From the NCBI GenBank assembly GCA_910578965.1, contig CAJTSP010000041.1, positions 1-19,209 of the forward strand: a DNA stretch of 19,209 nucleotides, written 5' to 3'. Each line of letters starts with the position of its first letter. The stretch's first letter is position 1. A program made the position numbers and the translations under genes. The stretch is from an uncultured Oscillospiraceae bacterium. GTDB taxonomy: Bacteria; Bacillota; Clostridia; Oscillospirales; Ruminococcaceae. The notes below the pieces were generated by a model. That model did no database searches. It saw only the letters and a list, made by a program, of their open reading frames with translations, and was not told the DNA's origin. Below are positions 1-7,154 of this stretch, in pieces.

Positions 1-1
1 T

Positions 2-1618
2 GCGGCCCCCGCGCCCGCCGCCGAGAGCAGCGTCTCGGGCAGCGGCGTATACCACATCCGGGTATTTTTTGACGAGGGCTGCGAGCTGGAGAACGTGCGC
101 GCCTTTGTGTTGATGACCCAGCTCAAGGATTTGTGCGACGAGCTGGATTCCAACCCCCAGCACCCCGAAACCGATTCCACGCTCTGCCCCATCATCCGCG
201 ACAACGGCTTTGAGATCATCTGCAAGCCGGCCTCCTCTTTGAGCGACATCTGCAATGCGATTGAGGCCTCGGTAAACGTGCGGGGCTACGAGGTACTGGA
301 CACCGCCAAAAAGGAGGAGCCGGTCGCCGCGCCCGCTTCGACGGAGCCCGCGAAGGCCGCGGCCCCGGATTCCGCCGCGCCGGCGGCACCCAAGGCGGCC
401 CCGGCCGCCGCGCCCAAGCCCGCAGCAGCCGCCCGGCCGATGCAGAGCCTCATCAGCGTGCCGCAGGGCAAGCTGGACCATCTGATGGACCTGGTGGGCG
501 AGATCGTGACCACCGAGTCGATGGTGACCAACAACCCCGACCTGCGGGGCCTCAAGCTGGACAATTACATGAAGTCGGCCCGCGAGCTGCGCAAGCTGAC
601 CGACGAGCTGCAGGACGTTGTGATGAGCATGCGGATGGTTCCGCTGTCCGGCATTTTCCAGAAGATGAACCGTATTGTGCGGGACATGTCCAAAAAGCTG
701 GGCAAAAAGGCCGAGCTGGCCACCGTTGGCGGCGACACCGAGGTGGACAAGACCATCAATGAGGTATTGGGCGATCCCTTTATGCACATGGTGCGCAACT
801 CGATGGATCATGCCATTGAGCTGCCGGAGGACCGCATCAAGGCCGGCAAGCCCGAGACCGGCACCATCACCCTTTCGGCCAACAATGTGGGCGGCGAGAT
901 CGTGATCCAGATCGCGGACGACGGCTGTGGGCTGGACCGGGAAACTATCCTGCGCAAGGCTTCGAGCAACGGCCTGCTGACCAAGCCCGAGAGCGAGTAT
1001 TCCGACCGAGAGGTCTATTCGATGATTATGCTGCCGGGCTTCTCCACCAACAAGGAGGTCACCGAGTTTTCGGGCCGCGGGGTGGGCATGGATGTAGTGC
1101 AGAAAAACCTGGAAAAGGTCGGTGGCTCGATCTCGATCGACAGCACCCCCGGCCAGGGCACTACTTTCACCATTAAGATCCCGCTGACCCTGGCCATTGT
1201 GGACGGCATGGCGGTGACGGTGGGAGGCATCACCTTTATCCTGCCCATCACCTCGATCCAGCAGAACTTTAAGCTGGACAGCACCAATAACCTTGTGCGG
1301 GATACCAACGGCGGCGAGATGGTGCTGATGCGCGGCGAGTGCCTGCCGGTGCTACGGCTGCACGAGCACTACAATGTCCCCACCGAAGTGACCGACCTCA
1401 CCGAAGGGATCCTGATCCTTATCAGCAACGGGCACAAATCTGCCTGCCTGTTTGCGGACGAGCTGGTAGGCGAGCTGCAGGTGGTGGTCAAGCCGTTCCC
1501 GTCCTTCTTTAACAAATACGCCATCAAACAGACCGGCATTTCGGGCTGTAGCATTTTGGGCGACGGCAGCATCAGCCTGATCCTGGACGGCAACAACCTG
1601 CTGAGCCAGTACCAATAA
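2..1618 (+). CDS. cheA: Chemotaxis histidine kinase CheA (5' end outside window)
   Basis: CheA is the cytoplasmic kinase that passes phosphate from receptor arrays to CheY and CheB. The reading frame is open from base 2, so the gene is truncated by the window edge, and the GTG at 95 is internal. About 538 residues are visible: a P2 response-regulator-binding domain (about 45-300), an Ala/Pro-rich linker (about 305-440), the P3 dimerisation helices (about 445-640), the P4 ATPase domain and a CheW-like P5 domain (about 1190-1615). P4 shows the N box HMVRNSMDHAIE, the DDGCGLD motif and the GRGVGMD glycine box. The P1 domain with the phosphorylated His is not in the window. It is first of four co-oriented che genes, with cheW 18 nt downstream. 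The family call is firm. Confidence 0.96.
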   Translation, partial: AAPAPAAESSVSGSGVYHIRVFFDEGCELENVRAFVLMTQLKDLCDELDSNPQHPETDSTLCPIIRDNGFEIICKPASSLSDICNAIEASVNVRGYEVLDTAKKEEPVAAPASTEPAKAAAPDSAAPAAPKAAPAAAPKPAAAARPMQSLISVPQGKLDHLMDLVGEIVTTESMVTNNPDLRGLKLDNYMKSARELRKLTDELQDVVMSMRMVPLSGIFQKMNRIVRDMSKKLGKKAELATVGGDTEVDKTINEVLGDPFMHMVRNSMDHAIELPEDRIKAGKPETGTITLSANNVGGEIVIQIADDGCGLDRETILRKASSNGLLTKPESEYSDREVYSMIMLPGFSTNKEVTEFSGRGVGMDVVQKNLEKVGGSISIDSTPGQGTTFTIKIPLTLAIVDGMAVTVGGITFILPITSIQQNFKLDSTNNLVRDTNGGEMVLMRGECLPVLRLHEHYNVPTEVTDLTEGILILISNGHKSACLFADELVGELQVVVKPFPSFFNKYAIKQTGISGCSILGDGSISLILDGNNLLSQYQ

Positions 1619-1636
1619 GAGGGGAGGAAGCAACGA

Positions 1637-2107
1637 ATGCCTGAAAACACAATACATACCGAGGTAAATGACGATCTCGTCGGGCGTTTCCTCTCGTTTT
1701 ATGTGGGAGATTCCCTGTATGGGCTGGAGCTGCTGTATGTAAAGGAGATTATCCAGATGCAGCAGATTACCCTGGTGCCTACCCTGCCCACCTACATCAA
1801 GGGGATCATCAACCTGCGCGGCAAGGTGGTGCCGGTGATCGACGTGCGGCGCAAGCTCAGCCAGCCGGACCTTGAGTACAACGACAAGACCTGCATTATC
1901 ATTACCCAGATCGACGAGATGCAGGTGGGGCTGATTGTGGACAGTGTGGCCGAGGTGGTATCGTCCAGCCAATCGGAAAAGATGCTCCCGCCGGATATGT
2001 CCCTTATGGGCGAAAACTACATCCACTCGATTATGCACCTGCACGACAAAAAGGTGGTTTTGTGCCTGGACTGCGACAAGTTCTTTGCCGCCGACCTGAA
2101 AATGTAA
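1637..2107 (+). CDS. cheW: Chemotaxis coupling protein CheW
   Basis: A 156-residue CheW-domain protein that couples CheA to methyl-accepting receptors in the polar array. The length suits a stand-alone CheW. The typical core is visible: FYVGDSLYGLELLYVKEII near the N-terminus, then KGIINLRGKVVPVIDVRRKL, then a GLIVDSVAEVV stretch. A GGGGAGG Shine-Dalgarno at about 1620-1626 supports the ATG at 1637. It lies 18 nt after cheA and shares its orientation, so co-transcription is expected. A GC-rich hairpin follows before cheR. Confidence 0.95.
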   Translation: MPENTIHTEVNDDLVGRFLSFYVGDSLYGLELLYVKEIIQMQQITLVPTLPTYIKGIINLRGKVVPVIDVRRKLSQPDLEYNDKTCIIITQIDEMQVGLIVDSVAEVVSSSQSEKMLPPDMSLMGENYIHSIMHLHDKKVVLCLDCDKFFAADLKM

Positions 2108-2137
2108 ACCTCCCTGCGCTCTATGCACCGAGAGCCC

Positions 2138-2170
2138 CCGGGCCGGCGGCGGGGCTGCCTGCCGGCCCGG
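2138..2170 (+). promoter_or_regulatory. GC-rich hairpin between cheW and cheR
   Basis: CCGGGCCGGC (2138-2147) is an exact inverted repeat of GCCGGCCCGG (2161-2170), giving a 10-bp all-GC stem with a 13-nt loop. No T-tract follows, so it is not a standard intrinsic terminator. It could set mRNA stability or the relative expression of cheW and cheR. The structure is seen; the role is inferred. Confidence 0.5.
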
Positions 2171-2215
2171 CAAGTACCTTCCGTATCCCGAACAAGAAAG
2201 AGGGCAATGCTTTCC

Positions 2216-3058
2216 ATGGCAGATACAAACGCCGGCCTCAAGCCGCATCTGATCAAACTGACCGACGATGAGTTCAACACGCTCACCAGCTTTGTCAAGG
2301 GCCGCTACGGCATCGACCTGACCCAGAAGCGCACCCTGATCGAGGGCCGCCTGACGCATGACCTGCGCAGCCGCGGCATAAACTCCTTTCAGGAGTACCT
2401 CAAGGTTTTGAACAACGATACCTCCGGTACCGAAATCACCAATCTGCTCAACCGGCTTACCACCAATCTTTCGTATTTTATGCGGGAGAACGAGCATTTT
2501 GATTTTATGACCAAGACCATCCTGCCCGAGTGGGAGCGCACAAAAAAGGTCAAGGACCTGCGCATCTGGAGCGCCGGCTGCTCGGCAGGGCAGGAGGCCT
2601 ACACCACACAGATGGTGATCCACGATTATTTTGGGCCCAAAAAGAGCGCGTGGGACACCACCATCCTTGCCACCGACATCTCGATGAAGGCGCTGAACAA
2701 GGCACGCGAGGGCATCTACGCACTGGACGACATCAAGGACATCCCCACCGTTTGGAAATCCAAGTATTTTGTACAGGCGCCAAACGGCCTTCAGGTATGC
2801 GATAAGATCCGCAAGGAGGTTGTGTTCCGTACCTTTAACCTGATGGACAGCTTTTCGTTCAAAAAGCCTTTTGATCTGATTTTCTGCCGCAATGTCATGA
2901 TCTATTTTGACGTTGCCACCAAAAAAGAGCTGGTAAAGAAATTTTACGATTGGCTTGCCCCGGGCGGGTATTTCTTTATCAGCCACTCCGAAAGCCTGAA
3001 CGGCCTGGGCTCGCAGTTCAAATACGTCCATCCCGCAATCTATCAAAAGCAGGTGTAA
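2216..3058 (+). CDS. cheR: Chemotaxis receptor methyltransferase CheR
   Basis: SAM-dependent methyltransferase that methylates glutamates on chemoreceptors. With the ATG at 2216 the protein is 280 residues, the usual CheR length. An N-terminal helical domain (residues 1-85) ends in LTTNLSYFMRE. The Rossmann-type domain has the SAM motif WSAGCSAGQEAYT (118-130), the acidic ATDIS (152-156) and FDLIFCRNVMIYF (219-231). The frame is open back to 2123, but those residues are Arg/Pro-rich and overlap the upstream hairpin. AAAGAGGG (2197-2204) sits 11 nt before 2216 and only 2 nt before an ATG at 2207, so 2216 is preferred. Three bases separate its stop from cheB. Confidence 0.94.
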   Translation: MADTNAGLKPHLIKLTDDEFNTLTSFVKGRYGIDLTQKRTLIEGRLTHDLRSRGINSFQEYLKVLNNDTSGTEITNLLNRLTTNLSYFMRENEHFDFMTKTILPEWERTKKVKDLRIWSAGCSAGQEAYTTQMVIHDYFGPKKSAWDTTILATDISMKALNKAREGIYALDDIKDIPTVWKSKYFVQAPNGLQVCDKIRKEVVFRTFNLMDSFSFKKPFDLIFCRNVMIYFDVATKKELVKKFYDWLAPGGYFFISHSESLNGLGSQFKYVHPAIYQKQV

Positions 3059-3061
3059 TGC

Positions 3062-4201
3062 ATGCCGATGCTCCACAAGATCCGCGTTTTAATCGTGGAT
3101 GATTCCCTGTTCTTCCGCACCTCACTGGAACGGGCGCTCAAAAAAGATCCCGCCATCGAGATTGTAGGCATGGCATATGACGCCCATGATGCGATGGATA
3201 AAATCCAAAAGCTGCGCCCCAGCGTCGTTACGCTGGACGTTGAGATGCCCAAGATGAACGGCATCGATTTTTTGCGCAAGCTGCTGCCGGTCCATCGGGT
3301 GCCGGTGGTGGTGGTGAGTGCTGCGCCCGTGCAGGTATTTGACGCCCTGAGCGCCGGCGCGGTAGATTTTGTCCGCAAGCCGGAGCTGCGCTCCCCCTCG
3401 GATTTTGCCGCATTTTCGGCCGATCTTGCCGAAAAGATCAAAGCGGCTTCGATGGCAAAGGTACACCTGCCCCGCACCGCCGCCGCCCCGGCTGCCCCGG
3501 CTGCTGTTTCGCCTGCCGCTGCCGTCCCGGCTGCCTTTCCTGCCCCTGCTTCCGCGCCGGCGGCTGCTTCGCCCATGGCGGCGCCCGCCATTTTTACCCG
3601 GCCATTGCCCGCCTTTGCAGGGCCGCGCAACAAGGACACGGTGATTGCAATCGGTGCCTCCACCGGGGGTACCGAGGCGACGGTGGCGGTGGTAAAAAAC
3701 CTGCCGGCCAACACGCCCGGTATTGTGATTGTGCAGCACATGCCCCCGGTGTTTACCAGCATGTACGCGCAGCGGCTCAACCGCATCTGCAACATGCGGG
3801 CGGTGGAGGCAACCGACATGGAGCGGGTGGAACAGGGAAAGATTATTATTGGTGCAGGCGAATACCACCTGCGGCTTGCACGGGACGCCCAGGGCTATTA
3901 TGTAACCAGCCGCCCGGGCGAGAAGGTGAGCGGGCACTGCCCGTCGGTAGATGTGTTGTTTGACTCGGTGGCCTCCACGGCCGGGCCTAATGCGGTGGGG
4001 GTCATTTTGACCGGCATGGGCTCGGACGGCGCGCAGGGCCTTTTGAAGATGCGCCGCCGCGGCGCATACACCATTGGGCAGGATCAGGAAACCTGCGTGG
4101 TATATGGGATGCCCTGCGTCGCATTTGAAAACGGCGCGGTGCAAAAGCAGCTCCCGCTGGATTCCATTGCAGCCGACATCCTGAATTACGTTGGCAAATA
4201 G
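3062..4201 (+). CDS. cheB: Chemotaxis response regulator and receptor methylesterase/deamidase CheB
   Basis: CheB removes methyl groups from receptors when phosphorylated by CheA, opposing CheR. The protein is 379 residues. The receiver domain (about 7-125) has Asp13/Asp14, the phospho-acceptor Asp59 in TLDVEMP and Lys106 in FVRKP. An Ala/Pro-rich linker (about 136-185) follows. The methylesterase domain carries the Ser-His-Asp triad: Ser200 in GASTGGT, His226 in VQHMPP and Asp322 in GMGSDG. The gene starts 3 nt after the cheR stop, suggesting translational coupling. A strong terminator follows, so this is the last gene of the + strand che operon. Confidence 0.97.
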   Translation: MPMLHKIRVLIVDDSLFFRTSLERALKKDPAIEIVGMAYDAHDAMDKIQKLRPSVVTLDVEMPKMNGIDFLRKLLPVHRVPVVVVSAAPVQVFDALSAGAVDFVRKPELRSPSDFAAFSADLAEKIKAASMAKVHLPRTAAAPAAPAAVSPAAAVPAAFPAPASAPAAASPMAAPAIFTRPLPAFAGPRNKDTVIAIGASTGGTEATVAVVKNLPANTPGIVIVQHMPPVFTSMYAQRLNRICNMRAVEATDMERVEQGKIIIGAGEYHLRLARDAQGYYVTSRPGEKVSGHCPSVDVLFDSVASTAGPNAVGVILTGMGSDGAQGLLKMRRRGAYTIGQDQETCVVYGMPCVAFENGAVQKQLPLDSIAADILNYVGK

Positions 4202-4212
4202 CTTCCCAATCT

Positions 4213-4250
4213 AAAGCTCCCGCCGCCCTTTAGGGCGGCGGGAGCTTTTT
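4213..4250 (+). terminator. Rho-independent terminator of the cheAWRB operon
   Basis: A 16-bp perfect stem (4213-4228 with 4233-4248), a TTTA loop and five T's at 4246-4250, starting 12 nt after the cheB stop. It is strong for the + strand. On the - strand the stem is followed by only three T's, so it would stop convergent flagellin transcripts less well. A weaker 7-bp inverted repeat (TTTACGC 4254-4260 / GCGTAAA 4278-4284) lies nearer the flagellin stop. Confidence 0.93.
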
Positions 4251-4298
4251 GGGTTTACGCTAACCCCTTGCTATGCGGCGTAAAAGCCGGGACGCTGC

Positions 4299-6365
4299 TT
4301 ACTGCAGCAACTGCAGCACGCTCTGGGGCTGCTGGTTGGCCTGGGCGAGCATAGCCTGGGCGGACTGCACCAGAACGTTCATCTTGGTGTAGTTCATCAT
4401 CTCTTTGGCCATGTCGGTGTCGCGGATGCGGCTGTTGGCGGCCGAGAGGTTCTCGGCGGCAACGTCCAGGTTGTTGATGGTGTGCTCAAGGCGGTTCTGC
4501 AAGGCGCCCAAGCCAGCGCGCTGGCTGGACACGGTGTTGATGGCGTTTTTGATGGTGTCGATGGCATCGCTGGCCAGCGACTCCTTGGTGATCTTGAGGT
4601 CCTTCAGGCCAAGGCCCTTGGCGCTCATGTTGGCAACGCTGACGTTCATCTTGTTGAAGCTGTCCGCCGTATCGCCAATCTGCAGGGTCAGGCCGCCGCC
4701 GATGATGGCGGGCGCGGCCGCGCCAAACTTGGAGATGGTCACGTCGTTGCCGGCCTTGGATGCGATGAAGCCGTTGTCGTTCAGCGCATCGACCAGGCCC
4801 TGCACGCCGTCCTCCTTAAGCACCTCGATGGTGTTCGCGGAAGTGTTGCCGGTGGCCTTGTCCACAAACTTAAAGGTCTTGTCGCCCACGGTGATCGCGT
4901 CGCCGGCATTGATCTTACCGGTGTCGATGGTCAGCGAGGAGGTGGCATCGGTGGCGGCCTTGTTGGCGGAGAACAGGCTGGTCAGAGACTCAATGGTGGT
5001 ATATGGGGCGTTCTTCCCGCCGTTATAGTCCTCAACGCTCTGGTCTACCTTGATCTTACCGCTGCCGCCGTCACGGATCACAAAATGGGCCGTGTCGGTG
5101 GTGGACATCTGGCGGGCGGCCGCCGCGGCATAATCTGCCTTGTCCACGCCGCTCAGGTCGATGACATTCTCGCCCTGGACATCCGCGTCGCTTACCTTGA
5201 AGGTGAAGGTGGTGCCGTCGATGGTCAGGGTGGCGCCGTCCTTGAACAGGTCGGGGTTCTGAGCCAGATCGAGCTGGATGCCGGCGCGGTCGCCTTCCAC
5301 GGCCTTTTTTGCTTCCTGGATCATTTTTACGCCATGGTAGGAAGCGCCGGTGTCTGCAAAGCCAGTGCCCGTTGCACTGATGGCAACATTCTTGACCGGC
5401 TTCGAGTTGATCGCCAGCATTTGATCGGTGATCTCGTCATCCTCCGTCGCATTCGCTCCGTTGGCGGTGGCACCCGCGTAGGTAAAGGTCAGCTTGGTGC
5501 CGTTGTCTTCCACCTTGTAGAGCGCATGGCTCATAGCGGCGTATTTGGCCCCCCCTGCCGGAACACCACCGTTCGCGGCGTTCGCAGCCCAGATATCCGA
5601 CTCCGCAAGCTTTTCGGCAAGCATCTTACCGGTCCATACTGTCTGGTTGTCCGTATCATTGCAATCGATCGTGAGCTCTACCTTATCATCCTTATAAGCG
5701 CTGAAAGACAAGGTTACCGTAACATCATCCGTTGCGCCGGTCAGATCCAGCTCGTAGTCCGCCAGGTCAATCTCAAACTTAGCCCCCTGCTGCGGCGTGG
5801 TGCCCTCGGTGTTGAGGTGAAGCGGCGAGTCGCCAGTAATGTTTTTGTCGCCCTCAGCCGGGAACCCGGCCAGGGTGATCTTCTCGCCGGCGCTGGCATC
5901 CGTGGTCTCGCCAATCTTAAAGGCGTCGGTGTTCAGGCCCATGGTGCCGTCCAGGAGCTTTGCGCCGTTGAAGTTGGCGCTCTGGCTGATGCGGTCAACC
6001 TCGTCCAGCAACTGGTCCACCTCGGCCTGCAGCGCGTCGCGCTCGGTCTGGGTGTAGGTGCCGTTGGCCGATTTGGTGGCAAGCTCGACCATGCGGTTGA
6101 GCATGTCGTGCACTTCGGAGAGGTTGCCCTCGGCGGTCTGGATGAGGCTGATGCCGTCCTGCGCGTTGGCGCTGGCGGTCTCAAGGCCGGTGATCTGGGC
6201 CTTCATCTTTTCGCTGATGGCAAGGCCGGCAGCGTCGTCGCCCGCGCGGTTGATCCGGTAGCCGGAAGCCAGTTTCTCCAGAGACTTTGCCACGGCGCTG
6301 TTGTTCATGCCAAGCTGACGATACGCGTTGATCGCCATCGTGTTTGTGCGTACTACCATACCCAT
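4299..6365 (-). CDS. fliC: Flagellin with long variable centre
   Basis: Structural subunit of the flagellar filament (hag/fliC), 688 residues, more than twice the size of B. subtilis Hag. The conserved N-terminal D0/D1 part (residues 1-140) includes NTMAINAYRQL, SGYRINRAGDDAAGLAIS and the NRMVELA helix. The conserved C-terminal D1/D0 part (about 590-688) includes NRIRDTDMA-like SRIRDTDMAKEM and ends in SVLQLLQ. Between them lie about 450 residues of Thr/Asp/Gly/Ala-rich, beta-type sequence with related modules such as LTIDGTTFTFKV and ITVGDKTFKFV. AAAGGAGG at 6374-6381 lies 8 nt before the ATG and fixes the start. It follows csrA on the same strand after 247 nt; its leader carries a CsrA-type hairpin. 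Confidence 0.97.
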   Translation of the reverse strand: MGMVVRTNTMAINAYRQLGMNNSAVAKSLEKLASGYRINRAGDDAAGLAISEKMKAQITGLETASANAQDGISLIQTAEGNLSEVHDMLNRMVELATKSANGTYTQTERDALQAEVDQLLDEVDRISQSANFNGAKLLDGTMGLNTDAFKIGETTDASAGEKITLAGFPAEGDKNITGDSPLHLNTEGTTPQQGAKFEIDLADYELDLTGATDDVTVTLSFSAYKDDKVELTIDCNDTDNQTVWTGKMLAEKLAESDIWAANAANGGVPAGGAKYAAMSHALYKVEDNGTKLTFTYAGATANGANATEDDEITDQMLAINSKPVKNVAISATGTGFADTGASYHGVKMIQEAKKAVEGDRAGIQLDLAQNPDLFKDGATLTIDGTTFTFKVSDADVQGENVIDLSGVDKADYAAAAARQMSTTDTAHFVIRDGGSGKIKVDQSVEDYNGGKNAPYTTIESLTSLFSANKAATDATSSLTIDTGKINAGDAITVGDKTFKFVDKATGNTSANTIEVLKEDGVQGLVDALNDNGFIASKAGNDVTISKFGAAAPAIIGGGLTLQIGDTADSFNKMNVSVANMSAKGLGLKDLKITKESLASDAIDTIKNAINTVSSQRAGLGALQNRLEHTINNLDVAAENLSAANSRIRDTDMAKEMMNYTKMNVLVQSAQAMLAQANQQPQSVLQLLQ

Positions 6366-6373
6366 TGTAAAAT

Positions 6374-6418
6374 CCTCCTTTGCGGGGCGGTGCCAATCGC
6401 GGCGTCCCTGCCGCGATT
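6374..6418 (-). promoter_or_regulatory. Flagellin leader: candidate CsrA-binding hairpin plus Shine-Dalgarno
   Basis: On the - strand AATCGCGGC and GCCGCGATT (6395-6418) form a perfect 9-bp stem around the 6-nt loop AGGGAC. The loop holds AGGGA, a match to the ANGGA core bound by CsrA, which prefers GGA in hairpin loops. A second ANGGA (AAGGA) is inside the Shine-Dalgarno AAAGGAGG (6374-6381), about 24 nt downstream. This two-site layout matches the known CsrA repression of hag in B. subtilis. The sequence elements are seen; binding is inferred. Confidence 0.6.
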
Positions 6419-6424
6419 ATCAGC
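6417..6424 (-). promoter_or_regulatory. Possible sigma-28 -10 element for flagellin
   Basis: GCTGATAA on the - strand matches the sigma-28 -10 consensus GCCGATAA at 7 of 8 positions. A TAAA lies only 12 nt upstream, against the usual spacing of about 15, and a start site here would fall inside the leader hairpin. It may be chance. FliA is encoded in this window, so a sigma-28 promoter is expected somewhere upstream of flagellin. Confidence 0.3.
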
Positions 6425-6467
6425 AAAAGCCCGCTTTTTATGTTGGTGGGATTGCCCCATAAGGCAA

Positions 6468-6493
6468 GGCGGCTTTATTTTTGCGAAGCCGCC
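6468..6493 (-). promoter_or_regulatory. Hairpin between csrA and flagellin
   Basis: GGCGGCTT and AAGCCGCC form a perfect 8-bp stem with a 10-nt loop, 120 nt downstream of the csrA stop. The following bases (TTGCCTTAT on the - strand) make a poor U-tract. It may be a weak terminator or an attenuator that lets some csrA transcripts reach flagellin. Confidence 0.4.
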
Positions 6494-6612
6494 CGGAGGG
6501 GCGCGTACTCTATTTCAGCCCCCGCCGCATGCTGCCCGGCACCGTGCGCTGTGCACCGCGCCGTGTGCGGGACGCCGCCCAGCAGAGAATGAAATCAAAT
6601 GTGTGGCGGCCG

Positions 6613-6927
6613 TCAGGCCTCCTCAGTGGCCAATGCGTGCTGCGCCTTATACGCCCTAACCGCCTGCTCGGCCTCCCGCTCCCGCAGGGCTTTTTCGGCC
6701 TTTAGCGCCCGCCTGCTGCGCCGCATGGATTCCTCCTTCATGGCCTGGATCTTTGGCCAGCGTTCGGGGTCGTGTTCGTATAATTCGGCGCGGGATATCT
6801 TCAGCTCCCTTGGGGCATCAATCGCAATTTTGAACCGGTTGCCCACCGGGCTGGTTTCAAAAACCGTGATATAAATATTGTCGTTGATTACAATGGTATC
6901 CCCGATATTCCGCCCCAGCACCAGCAT
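6613..6927 (-). CDS. csrA: Carbon storage regulator CsrA with C-terminal extension
   Basis: RNA-binding dimer that represses translation of target mRNAs, flagellin being the classic target in Bacillota. The start MLVLGRNIGD matches the family N-terminus. An ATG at 6927, 9 nt after AAAGGAG (6937-6943), fixes it; the frame is open upstream but that part does not resemble the family. The protein is 104 residues, against the usual 60-75. RNA-contact positions Leu4, Arg6 and Arg46 (in SRAELY) are retained. Residues about 55-104 are a highly charged, Arg/Lys/Glu/Ala-rich predicted helix not found in short CsrA proteins. No fliW gene, the usual Bacillota partner, is next to it or elsewhere in the window. 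It lies between the recombinase sites and flagellin. Confidence 0.9.
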   Translation of the reverse strand: MLVLGRNIGDTIVINDNIYITVFETSPVGNRFKIAIDAPRELKISRAELYEHDPERWPKIQAMKEESMRRSRRALKAEKALREREAEQAVRAYKAQHALATEEA

Positions 6928-6936
6928 GCCCAGCAA

Positions 6937-6971
6937 CTCCTTTCGCATTTCAAAGCGGGACGCTCCATCCC
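6937..6971 (-). promoter_or_regulatory. GGA-rich csrA leader, possible autoregulatory site
   Basis: On the - strand, just upstream of csrA, GGGA and TCCC (6957-6971) form a short stem with loop TGGAGCG. AGGGA, ATGGA and the AAGGA of the Shine-Dalgarno give three ANGGA motifs within about 40 nt. CsrA autoregulation through such sites is known in Escherichia coli. Here it is inference. Confidence 0.35.
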
Positions 6972-7020
6972 TGCGGCATTGCTGCCAAAGGCCCGCTTTT
7001 TGACCTTTTGCGGCTGTTTG

Positions 7021-7046
7021 TTGCAAAAAGGTATACCTTTTTACAA
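7021..7046. repeat. Recombination-like site 1 (12-2-12)
   Basis: TTGCAAAAAGGT, AT, ACCTTTTTACAA. The two 12-bp half-sites are inverted and agree at 11 of 12 positions; the inner 18 bp (7025-7042) are a perfect palindrome. Site 2 at 7168-7193 has the same architecture and matches at 22 of 26 positions. The geometry of 12-bp half-sites around a 2-bp core equals that of Hin/Gin-type crossover sites. It lies about 95 nt upstream of csrA. Confidence 0.65.
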
Positions 7047-7081
7047 GCCCCCTGCCGGGTAAAAAAATTGCATAAATCCGG

Positions 7082-7108
7082 TTTAGTTTCCGCAGCGTCA
7101 CCCGAATA
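7082..7108 (+). promoter_or_regulatory. Weak sigma-28-like sequence inside the candidate invertible segment
   Basis: TTTAGTTT (6 of 8 to TAAAGTTT), an 11-nt spacer, then CCCGAATA (5 of 8 to GCCGATAA). It points toward the recombinase as the window is written and would point toward csrA after inversion. The match is weak. Confidence 0.2.
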
Positions 7109-7154
7109 AGCTTATTGAAAGGGCACAGAGGTGATCCCTTTCCCAATTTTCAAG

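Noticed and set aside
95..97. GTG as the cheA start
   Set aside because: The frame continues to the window edge and the P2 domain begins upstream of it.
1352..3076. 574-residue open frame on the - strand
   Set aside because: It lies antisense to cheA, cheW and cheR, which have clear family motifs. High-GC codon bias keeps the opposite frame open.
4482..6659. 725-residue open frame on the + strand
   Set aside because: Antisense to flagellin; Val/Gly/His/Leu-rich with no recognisable domain.
7057..7072. Sigma-54-like GG-N10-GC spacing on the + strand
   Set aside because: Only the GG and TTGCAT match; the -24 region is otherwise poor and no sigma-54 activator is seen.
6928..7146. Longer csrA frame starting at 7146
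   Set aside because: The extra 73 residues cross recombination site 1 and have no CsrA similarity; the Shine-Dalgarno at 6937-6943 fits the start at 6927.
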